Positions 6,893-13,409 of a DNA stretch of 17,208 bases are shown here, in pieces. This DNA comes from Flavobacteriales bacterium UBA3477 (GTDB lineage Bacteria > Bacteroidota > Bacteroidia > Flavobacteriales > Schleiferiaceae), in NCBI GenBank assembly GCA_002378005.1, contig DFQY01000034.1, positions 3,214 to 20,421 of the forward strand, written 5' to 3'. The notes under the pieces are model-generated. The model did not search any database and was not told the DNA's origin. It saw only the letters and a list, made by a program, of their open reading frames with translations. The position numbers and the translations under genes are program-made. The first letter of the stretch is position 1; every line of letters begins with the position of its first letter.

Positions 6893-6933
6893 ATAACTGA
6901 TTTTCAGCTGTTTAACACTATTTTAAGCGGCTT
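6867..6933. promoter_or_regulatory. Candidate operator region of nrdBA: inverted repeat and NrdR-like boxes
   Basis: A 10-bp inverted repeat places the complement of TAAGCGGCTT at 6867-6876 and TAAGCGGCTT at 6924-6933; each copy contains a near-palindrome AAGCSGCTT. Between and overlapping them, ACACTTAAATAACTGA (6885-6900) and ACACTATTTTAAGCGG (6915-6930) start with the same ACACT and are 30 bases apart. NrdR boxes (consensus ACACWATATATWGTGT) usually occur as such pairs about three helical turns apart upstream of nrd genes. The second box matches 11 of 16 positions, the first only 9. The region ends 24 bases before the nrdB ATG. Assignment to NrdR is tentative. Confidence 0.35.
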
Positions 6934-6956
6934 GACAACTATTAATTTATTGTACG

Positions 6957-7934
6957 ATGCAGCAAGAACCCATACTTCAGGAAAACAAAAACCGCTTTGT
7001 AATTTTTCCAATCCAGCATGATGATATCTGGCAATGGTATAAGAAACAAGAGGCGTCTTTTTGGACCGCTGAAGAGATCGATTTGCACCAAGATGTAGTA
7101 GACTGGAAAAAATTGAACGACGATGAGCGCTACTTCTTAAAACACATCCTTGCATTCTTTGCGGCGTCGGATGGTATCGTGAATGAAAACCTGGCGGAAA
7201 ATTTCGTGAATGAGGTACAATACTCTGAGGCGAAATTTTTCTATGGTTTCCAAATCATGATGGAGAACATCCACAGTGAGATGTATTCTCTTTTGATCGA
7301 TACGTTGGTCGATAGTGATTCAGAAAAAGATGAATTGTTCAATGCCATTGAGCGTTTCCCTGCCATCAAGAAAAAGGCGGATTGGGCATTGCGTTGGATT
7401 GAAAGTGAATCTTTCGCGGAGCGATTGATCGCCTTTGCAGCAGTGGAGGGTATTTTCTTCTCTGGTGCCTTCTGTTCGATCTTCTGGATGAAAAAGCGCG
7501 GCTTGTTGCCAGGTTTGGCTACCTCAAATGAATTCATTTCTCGCGATGAGGGTCTCCACCGTGATTTTGCTTGTCACCTACATAATACTCACCTGGTGAA
7601 TAAGGTGCCAGTAGAACGCATCACCCAAATCATCGTTGAGGCATTGGATATTGAGCGTGAGTTCATCACGGAATCTTTGCCAGTGAATTTGATTGGTATG
7701 AATGCTAAACTCATGGCGGAATACCTTGAGTTCGTGACCGATCACCTACTAGAAACATTGAATTGTCCAAAAGTCTACAATACTGCAAACCCATTTGATT
7801 TCATGGATATGATCTCACTAGAAGGGAAAACGAACTTCTTTGAGAAACGTGTCTCTGAATACAAAAAGGCTGGGGTTGGTGAAGAACAGAGTAGCCATAA
7901 CATCGATGATGCTTTTGCAGATTTGAATTTCTAA
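6957..7934 (+). CDS. nrdB: Ribonucleoside-diphosphate reductase class Ia, beta subunit
   Basis: A 325-residue R2 subunit that holds the di-iron/tyrosyl radical cofactor and passes the radical to NrdA during reduction of ribonucleotides. The iron ligands are complete: Asp72, Glu103, His106, Glu164, Glu198 and His201, with spacings equal to mouse R2. The radical Tyr is Tyr110 in HSEMYS, so this is a tyrosyl-radical (class Ia) enzyme and not a Phe-substituted class Ic one. Tyr302 in the C-terminal tail fits the radical-transfer Tyr, and the C-terminus DDAFADLNF resembles the peptide that docks on the large subunit. Sequence blocks such as FFAASDGIVNENL and EGIFFSGAF are close to the eukaryotic type. 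The start is the only ATG giving the usual length. nrdA follows 49 bases downstream; no strong promoter was recognised upstream. Confidence 0.98.
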   Translation: MQQEPILQENKNRFVIFPIQHDDIWQWYKKQEASFWTAEEIDLHQDVVDWKKLNDDERYFLKHILAFFAASDGIVNENLAENFVNEVQYSEAKFFYGFQIMMENIHSEMYSLLIDTLVDSDSEKDELFNAIERFPAIKKKADWALRWIESESFAERLIAFAAVEGIFFSGAFCSIFWMKKRGLLPGLATSNEFISRDEGLHRDFACHLHNTHLVNKVPVERITQIIVEALDIEREFITESLPVNLIGMNAKLMAEYLEFVTDHLLETLNCPKVYNTANPFDFMDMISLEGKTNFFEKRVSEYKKAGVGEEQSSHNIDDAFADLNF

Positions 7935-7983
7935 GACAACAACACACACATTTTCCGTAACTGTATAATCTCCGAGAACAACC

Positions 7984-10473
7984 ATGATGCGCGTATTAAA
8001 AAGGGACGGCCGTAAAGAAGCGGTCAAATTTGACAAGATCACTGCACGAATTGAAAAACTATGTTACGGCCTCAGCGAATATGTTGATCCTGTATCTGTA
8101 GCGAAACGTGTTATTGACGGTGTCTATGATGGGGTGACCACTGCTGAGTTAGATAACTTGGCGGCTGAGACCGCTGCGTCTATGACAATCAAACACCCTG
8201 ATTATGCCAATCTTGCGGCTCGCATCGCAGTAAGTAACTTGCACAAAAGCACTAAGAAAAGCTTCTCGGAAACAGTTACTGATTTGTTTGAATACATCAA
8301 CCCAGAGACGGGTAAACCAGCGCCACTAATCGCGGACGATGTATATGAGATCATCCAGAAAAATGCGGAGTTTTTGGATTCTCAGTTGATTTATGATAGA
8401 GATTTTAGTTACGATTACTTTGGATTCAAGACACTAGAACGTTCTTACCTGTTGCGCATGTACGGCAAGATTGTGGAGCGCCCTCAGCACATGCTCATGC
8501 GTGTGAGTATCGGTATTCATAAAGATGATCTTGAAAGCGCTATTGAGACTTATGAGCTCATGAGCAAGAAATATATGACGCATGCTACTCCGACGCTTTT
8601 CAATGCGGGAACACCGAAGCCTCAGATGTCTTCTTGTTTCTTGTTGACGATGAAGGAAGATAGTATTGACGGTATTTACGACACGTTGAAGCAAACGGCG
8701 AAGATTTCTCAAAGTGCGGGTGGTATCGGATTGAGCATCCACAACATTCGCGCTACGGGGTCATATATTGGTGGTACGAACGGTACTTCTAACGGTATTG
8801 TACCTATGCTTCGAGTGTATAACGACACAGCGCGTTACGTAGACCAAGGTGGAGGTAAGCGCAAGGGGTCTTTCGCAATTTACGTAGAACCGTGGCACGC
8901 TGATATTTTTGAATTCCTGGATTTGAAGAAGAACCACGGTAAAGAAGAAATGCGCGCGCGCGATTTGTTCTATGCTATGTGGATTCCGGACTTGTTCATG
9001 GAGCGTGTTGAGACAAACGAAGATTGGACCTTGATGTGTCCAAATGAATGTCCTGGTCTATTCGATAGCCACGGTGATGAGTTCGTGAAACTCTACACGA
9101 AATACGAAAAAGAGGGCCGTGGACGTCGTACTGTGAAAGCTCGTGAAGTATGGGCTAAAATCATGGAGAGCCAGATTGAGACAGGTACACCGTATATGCT
9201 GTATAAGGATGCCGCTAACCTGAAGTCGAACCAGCAAAACTTGGGAACCATCCGTTCATCAAACCTGTGTACTGAGATTCTCGAATATACTTCTCCGGAT
9301 GAGGTAGCCGTTTGTAACCTTGCATCCATCGCATTGCCTATGTTCGTTACAGAGCAAGGCGAGTTTGATCACCAGAAACTATTTGACGTGACCTACAAGG
9401 TGACAAAAAACTTGAACAAGGTGATCGATCGCAACTACTACCCAGTGGTAGAAGCAAGAAACTCAAACATGCGCCACCGTCCTGTTGGTCTTGGTGTACA
9501 GGGGCTCGCAGATACCTTCATCAAATTGCGTTTGGCCTTTGATTCTGAAGAAGCTAAATCCTTGAATATGGAGATCTTCGAAACTATGTACTACGCTGCG
9601 GTAACTTCTTCAAAAGATCAGGCCATTGCGGATGGACCATATGAAACATACAATGGTTCACCTATTTCCAAAGGTAAATTCCAACACAATCTATGGGGTG
9701 TGAAAGACGGAGAGTTAAGTGGACGCTGGGATTGGGAAACGCTACGTGGTGAAATAAAAAAGCATGGTGTTCGCAACTCATTGTTGATGGCACCTATGCC
9801 AACAGCATCAACCTCTCAGATTCTAGGAAATAATGAGTGTTTCGAGCCATATACCTCAAACGTATACACGCGCCGCGTGCTTTCAGGCGAGTTCATTGTG
9901 GTGAACAAGTACTTGTTGAATGATTTGATTGAGCTTGGATTGTGGAATGAGGACATGAAAAATGCTCTAATGGCTTCAAACGGATCTGTGGCAAACATTG
10001 AAGGCGTTCCAGAGAACCTAAAAGCCATCTACAAAACCGTTTGGGAGATTTCAATGCGTGATATTTTGGATATGGCAGCAGATCGTGGTTTGTTCATTGA
10101 TCAAAGCCAAAGTCTGAACCTCTTTATGGAGGCTCCAAACATGGGTAAGTTGACGTCGATGCATTTCTATGCATGGAAGAAAGGATTGAAAACGGGTATG
10201 TATTACTTGCGTTCTAAGCCTGCTACTTCCGCGATTAAGTTTACCGTGAAGAAAAATGCTCAAACCGATGTAACGCCTGGCGTTAGCGAAGGTGCCACTG
10301 CCGGTAAAGTAGATAAAGCTCCTGCCGCTGCCGCTGTAACAGAAGTAGAAATTGAAGCTAGAGTGAAAGCCCAAAAGGCAGCGATGGCGACGATGAACGA
10401 TACTCCTTCTGATGCCGATAAAATCGCCTGTTCGATTGACAATCCGGACGAATGCGTTTTATGCGGATCATAA
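7984..10473 (+). CDS. nrdA: Ribonucleoside-diphosphate reductase class Ia, alpha subunit
   Basis: An 829-residue catalytic R1 subunit. An N-terminal ATP-cone (about 3-93, starting RVLKRDGR) is the overall activity switch for ATP/dATP. The catalytic core follows. Active-site residues are Cys218 (SSCFL), Asn427/Cys429/Glu431 (SNLCTE) and Cys444 (VAVCNL), at the same residue numbers as in human R1. Tyr740-Tyr741 in GMYYLRS carry the radical. The C-terminal tail ends in CVLCGS; Cys824 and Cys827 re-reduce the active site and accept electrons from thioredoxin or glutaredoxin. Between core and tail lies an Ala-rich, probably disordered linker (about 757-808). Two ATGs are adjacent; the second (7987) fits homologues equally well. 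It is second in the nrdBA operon and closed by a strong terminator. Confidence 0.98.
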   Translation: MMRVLKRDGRKEAVKFDKITARIEKLCYGLSEYVDPVSVAKRVIDGVYDGVTTAELDNLAAETAASMTIKHPDYANLAARIAVSNLHKSTKKSFSETVTDLFEYINPETGKPAPLIADDVYEIIQKNAEFLDSQLIYDRDFSYDYFGFKTLERSYLLRMYGKIVERPQHMLMRVSIGIHKDDLESAIETYELMSKKYMTHATPTLFNAGTPKPQMSSCFLLTMKEDSIDGIYDTLKQTAKISQSAGGIGLSIHNIRATGSYIGGTNGTSNGIVPMLRVYNDTARYVDQGGGKRKGSFAIYVEPWHADIFEFLDLKKNHGKEEMRARDLFYAMWIPDLFMERVETNEDWTLMCPNECPGLFDSHGDEFVKLYTKYEKEGRGRRTVKAREVWAKIMESQIETGTPYMLYKDAANLKSNQQNLGTIRSSNLCTEILEYTSPDEVAVCNLASIALPMFVTEQGEFDHQKLFDVTYKVTKNLNKVIDRNYYPVVEARNSNMRHRPVGLGVQGLADTFIKLRLAFDSEEAKSLNMEIFETMYYAAVTSSKDQAIADGPYETYNGSPISKGKFQHNLWGVKDGELSGRWDWETLRGEIKKHGVRNSLLMAPMPTASTSQILGNNECFEPYTSNVYTRRVLSGEFIVVNKYLLNDLIELGLWNEDMKNALMASNGSVANIEGVPENLKAIYKTVWEISMRDILDMAADRGLFIDQSQSLNLFMEAPNMGKLTSMHFYAWKKGLKTGMYYLRSKPATSAIKFTVKKNAQTDVTPGVSEGATAGKVDKAPAAAAVTEVEIEARVKAQKAAMATMNDTPSDADKIACSIDNPDECVLCGS

Positions 10474-10492
10474 ACTTCCTAAAAGATTTTTC

Positions 10493-10519
10493 AAACCCCG
10501 AGTCTTCTCGGGGTTTTTT
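10493..10519 (+). terminator. Rho-independent terminator of nrdBA
   Basis: A 10-bp stem (10493-10502 with 10507-10516) with a TCTT loop is followed by six T (10514-10519). It begins 20 bases after the nrdA stop codon. Confidence 0.93.
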
Positions 10520-10565
10520 GTGGAATTAAGTTGCTCATTATGTGTGTATTAATGGATGAGAACAC

Positions 10566-10596
10566 TTTGAATTTCCAAAAAAAAGATGTACTTTAC
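10566..10596 (+). promoter_or_regulatory. Promoter of the 43-residue membrane protein gene
   Basis: TTTG at 10566-10569 and TACTTTAC at 10589-10596 are 19 bases apart, the expected spacing for -33 and -7 elements in Bacteroidota. The -7 element keeps the TAnnTT core but not the final TG. The ATG follows 22 bases later. Confidence 0.5.
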
Positions 10597-10618
10597 TTAG
10601 GAACAAAACCTTTACGTT

Positions 10619-10750
10619 ATGCCAACGAATACTACAGCAGGTAGGGGAGGCAGTGCAACCAAAATGACCAAGGGCCAGTTATATGGCCAAATGGCCTTGG
10701 TTATAGCGATCATCGCGGGCATTGTAATCTTCACCGTTATCGTCGTTTAA
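10619..10750 (+). CDS. Small single-pass membrane protein, 43 residues
   Basis: ATG at 10619 opens a 43-codon frame ending in TAA at 10748-10750. The first 24 residues are polar and positively charged, rich in Gly and Thr, with Lys15, Lys18 and Arg9. Residues 25-43 are an unbroken hydrophobic helix (MALVIAIIAGIVIFTVIVV) that reaches the last residue. The charge pattern predicts the N-terminus inside the cytoplasm and a tail-anchored single helix. It has its own promoter-like sequence and lies in a gene-sized slot between the nrdBA terminator and the promoter of the DjlA-like gene. I do not recognise a family; it may be conserved in close relatives. No terminator is seen after it, so some read-through into the next operon is likely. 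Confidence 0.65.
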   Translation: MPTNTTAGRGGSATKMTKGQLYGQMALVIAIIAGIVIFTVIVV

Positions 10751-10767
10751 GAATCTCTAATTAGGGG

Positions 10768-10796
10768 TTGTTTATTTCTGCCGTAGACTATCTTTG
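10768..10796 (+). promoter_or_regulatory. Promoter of the djlA-like / polyprenyl synthase / mscS operon
   Basis: TTG at 10768-10770 and TATCTTTG at 10789-10796 are 18 bases apart; the second is an exact TAnnTTTG element. Eight bases separate it from the ATG at 10805, leaving an expected leader of only a few bases. Confidence 0.7.
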
Positions 10797-10804
10797 GTCC
10801 ACGA

Positions 10805-11542
10805 ATGAAACGCCTATTTCAAATTTTTGGAGGAGGTCTAGGCTGGAGTCTAGGTGGACCTATTGGTGCTCTATTAGGAGTCGCCTTCGGGAACATGGTG
10901 CATGATTTAGTTCATGGAGATGATGTTCCTCGCAGTCGAAATAGTAAAGGGGGATCCCCCAGCGACTTTCATATTTCTCTTTTGGTTCTTGCTGCTCGCG
11001 TGATCAAGGCAGATGGAAAAGTTCAAGAGAGTGAGCTTGACTTTGTGCGCCAACAGTTCGTAAGCATGTTCGGCAAGGAAAGAGCCAACGAAAGCTTCAA
11101 AGTTTTTAAAACTATAGTGGATCAACCAATACCTTTGACGAAGGTTTGTACACAGATCAATAGTTTTACCACACACGCCACGCGATTACAGCTCATTCAT
11201 TTTCTCTTCAAACTCGGTCTTGCAGACGGTCATTTACATGATCAAGAATTGGCCGAAATCAAACGCATTGCGCGCTACTTACGCATCAATCCTTATGACT
11301 TTGCTTCGATAGAAGCGATGTTCCATAAAAACCAAGATGCGGATTGGGCGTTTAAGGTATTAGAGGTGCCGAACACAGCTAACGGGTCTGAAGTGAAGAA
11401 AGCCTATAGAAAAATGGCAATGAAGTTTCATCCCGACCGTTTGGTAGATGCTGGAGTTGAAGCTCAAGCGGCTGCGAAGGAAAGCTTCTTGAATGTGCAA
11501 AAAGCCTACGAGCACATTTGTAAACAGAAAGGTTGGAACTAA
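10805..11542 (+). CDS. DjlA-like protein: TerB domain plus J domain
   Basis: A 245-residue co-chaperone. The N-terminus (residues 6-30) is a glycine-zipper hydrophobic segment with GGPIGALLG, a likely membrane anchor as in DjlA. A TerB-like helical domain spans about 54-165, with acidic turns at KADGKVQESE and LADGHLHDQE. The C-terminal J domain (about 182-242) carries the HPD motif at 209-211 that stimulates DnaK ATPase. This order matches DjlA-type proteins, though the N-terminal segment is of the Bacteroidota form. The start follows the promoter by eight bases and gives the expected N-terminus. The stop codon overlaps the ATG of the polyprenyl synthase by one base (TAATG), pointing to translational coupling. 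The client protein is unknown. Confidence 0.9.
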   Translation: MKRLFQIFGGGLGWSLGGPIGALLGVAFGNMVHDLVHGDDVPRSRNSKGGSPSDFHISLLVLAARVIKADGKVQESELDFVRQQFVSMFGKERANESFKVFKTIVDQPIPLTKVCTQINSFTTHATRLQLIHFLFKLGLADGHLHDQELAEIKRIARYLRINPYDFASIEAMFHKNQDADWAFKVLEVPNTANGSEVKKAYRKMAMKFHPDRLVDAGVEAQAAAKESFLNVQKAYEHICKQKGWN

Positions 11543-12516
11543 TGGGAACCCTAGATACGATAAAGCGACCAATTAAGCAGGAGATGTCGACCTTCGACGC
11601 TCGCTTCCGTGCCCATCTGAGTTCTAATGTTCCTTTGGTCGACCGTGTCATGCGTTACATGGTGAAAAGGAAGGGGAAGCAACTCCGTCCTATTCTCGTC
11701 TTTTTGAGTGCCAAAATTCAAGGCGGTGTTACGGACGCTACCTATGTAGGCGCCTCATTGGTAGAAATCATGCATACGGCTACCCTTGTGCATGATGATG
11801 TTGTGGATGATGCCGACCAGCGCAGAGGGTTCTTTTCGATCAATGCGCTGTGGAAGAACAAAATTGCCGTGCTTATTGGAGATTACCTGCTGTCTAAGGT
11901 GCTACTATTAGCAGTAGAAACAAAGCAATATTCGTTGCTCGAGCACGTGAGCGGCGCGGTGAAAGCCATGTCAGAAGGTGAATTATTGCAAATAGAGAAA
12001 GCAAGGAAACTGGATATTACGGAAGAAGTGTATTTCGAAATCATTCAGCAAAAGACGGCTTCTTTGTTGGAGACTTGCTGTGTGGTTGGTGCGGCGAGTG
12101 CCGGAGGAACTGATGAGGAGATTGAAAAATTCAGAATGCTCGGCAGACACCTGGGTCTAGCTTTCCAAATCAAAGATGACCTCTTCGATTTTGAACGAGT
12201 GAATTTGACAGGAAAGCCGGCGGGCATAGATATCAAGGAACAGAAAATGACATTGCCCTTGATCAAGGCTTTGCAAGAAGCAGAGCCAAAACAATGCCAA
12301 CACATCATCAAAACCATCAAGAAACATCACGACAGACCTAAGAAAGTACAAGAAGTGGTGGACTTTGTGAGACAATCAGGTGGCCTGGAGTACGCTCGTG
12401 GTAAAATGCTCGAGCATATCGATCAAGCCAAAGAGATTCTCTTTAACTTTCCTCAAACCGAAGAACGCAATGCTTTGGCACTCGTTCTTGATTATACCGC
12501 CCAAAGAAAAAAATAA
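11542..12516 (+). CDS. Long-chain trans-polyprenyl diphosphate synthase
   Basis: A 324-residue isoprenyl diphosphate synthase, which condenses isopentenyl diphosphate units onto an allylic primer. It most likely makes the side chain of menaquinone. The first aspartate-rich motif is DDVVDD at 85-90 and the second is DDLFDF at 212-217. The residue five before the first motif is Ala80, in HTATLVHDD; a small residue there permits long products, as in octaprenyl synthase. KGKQLRP near 46-52 is the substrate-binding Lys/Arg block. I chose the ATG at 11542, which overlaps the djlA-like stop as TAATG; a TTG three codons upstream is possible but unlikely. MscS follows after two bases. The exact chain length cannot be read from sequence. 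Confidence 0.94.
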   Translation: MGTLDTIKRPIKQEMSTFDARFRAHLSSNVPLVDRVMRYMVKRKGKQLRPILVFLSAKIQGGVTDATYVGASLVEIMHTATLVHDDVVDDADQRRGFFSINALWKNKIAVLIGDYLLSKVLLLAVETKQYSLLEHVSGAVKAMSEGELLQIEKARKLDITEEVYFEIIQQKTASLLETCCVVGAASAGGTDEEIEKFRMLGRHLGLAFQIKDDLFDFERVNLTGKPAGIDIKEQKMTLPLIKALQEAEPKQCQHIIKTIKKHHDRPKKVQEVVDFVRQSGGLEYARGKMLEHIDQAKEILFNFPQTEERNALALVLDYTAQRKK

Positions 12517-12518
12517 TC

Positions 12519-13334
12519 ATGGAAGAGATTGTAGGAATACCCATGGAAACCATTCAAAACAGCATTTTAAGCTGGGCCAAGCATGTGGTCTTTGCGCTGC
12601 TTATATTTTGGATTGGAATGCGCATCGTCAAATTAATGATGCGTGCGCTGAATAAAGCACTACAACTTCGTGAAGTAGATCCATCTTTGACCACTTTCTT
12701 GCAATCATTGGTGAAGATTGGTCTGCAAGCAATGGTGATCATTGCCACCATCAATCAGCTCGGTGTAGCTACAACTTCCATAGTTGCTGTTCTTGCTTCT
12801 GCCGGATTGGCCATTGGTATGGCGTTGAGCGGAACTTTGCAGAATTTTGCAGGGGGCGCGATGATTCTGATGTTTAAGCCTTTTAAAGTGGGTGATTTCA
12901 TTGAAGCCCAAGGGTATTCAGGAACCGTTCAAAGCATACAAATCTTTGTAACGGTATTAACTACTCCGGATAACAAACAAGTAGTGATTCCAAACGGTGG
13001 TTTGAGTAACGGGAGCTTGATCAACTACAGTGCACAGCCAACGCGTCGCCAAGAATGGACCTTTGGCATTGATTATGGATCAGATTTAGACGAGGCAAAA
13101 CAGATTATACGCGATCTATTAGAAAAAGATGAGCGTGTACATGCTGAACCTGCCCCGTTAGTAGAGCTCGCGGCATTAGCAGATTCTAGTGTAAACATTA
13201 TTGTACGCGCTTGGGTGAATACTGAAAACTTCTGGCCGGTGTATTACGATATGAATACTGAAGTCTACAAGATTTTTACCGATCGAGGCATCAGTATACC
13301 TTTCCCACAATTAAATGTACATTTACAGAAATAA
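12519..13334 (+). CDS. MscS family small-conductance mechanosensitive channel
   Basis: A 271-residue inner-membrane channel that opens under membrane tension to release solutes on osmotic downshock. Three transmembrane helices are visible: about 21-41, 62-83 and the pore-lining third helix from 86 to 120. The third helix shows the Ala/Gly-packed pattern LASAGLAIGMALSGTLQNFAGG. The beta domain begins with PFKVGDFIE (121-129) and contains VVIPNG (155-160). An alpha/beta C-terminal domain completes the cytoplasmic vestibule. Length is close to E. coli MscS. The ATG lies two bases after the polyprenyl synthase stop, so it is the last gene of the operon, which ends at a terminator 25 bases downstream. 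Confidence 0.95.
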   Translation: MEEIVGIPMETIQNSILSWAKHVVFALLIFWIGMRIVKLMMRALNKALQLREVDPSLTTFLQSLVKIGLQAMVIIATINQLGVATTSIVAVLASAGLAIGMALSGTLQNFAGGAMILMFKPFKVGDFIEAQGYSGTVQSIQIFVTVLTTPDNKQVVIPNGGLSNGSLINYSAQPTRRQEWTFGIDYGSDLDEAKQIIRDLLEKDERVHAEPAPLVELAALADSSVNIIVRAWVNTENFWPVYYDMNTEVYKIFTDRGISIPFPQLNVHLQK

Positions 13335-13358
13335 GTAACCTTTTAATCAGCTTGCTTG

Positions 13359-13383
13359 GCCACCCCAAAAGGGTGGCTTTTTT
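13359..13383 (+). terminator. Rho-independent terminator after mscS
   Basis: A perfect 7-bp stem (13359-13365 with 13371-13377) encloses a five-base loop and is followed by six T (13378-13383). It separates the operon from dnaG, whose start lies 26 bases further on. Confidence 0.88.
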
Positions 13384-13409
13384 GTGCAGAGAATGTATCT
13401 TGCAATGCT

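Noticed and set aside
10540..10644. 34-codon frame starting MCVLMDENTL upstream of the small membrane protein
   Set aside because: It overlaps the promoter-like sequence and, out of frame, the start of the 43-codon gene; the latter has a clear membrane helix.
11533..11541. TTG start for the polyprenyl synthase
   Set aside because: The ATG at 11542 overlaps the previous stop as TAATG, a common coupling arrangement, and is a stronger start codon.
13356..13409. TTG-initiated N-terminal extension of DnaG
   Set aside because: The extension is encoded by the terminator hairpin after mscS; the ATG at 13410 gives the normal primase N-terminus.
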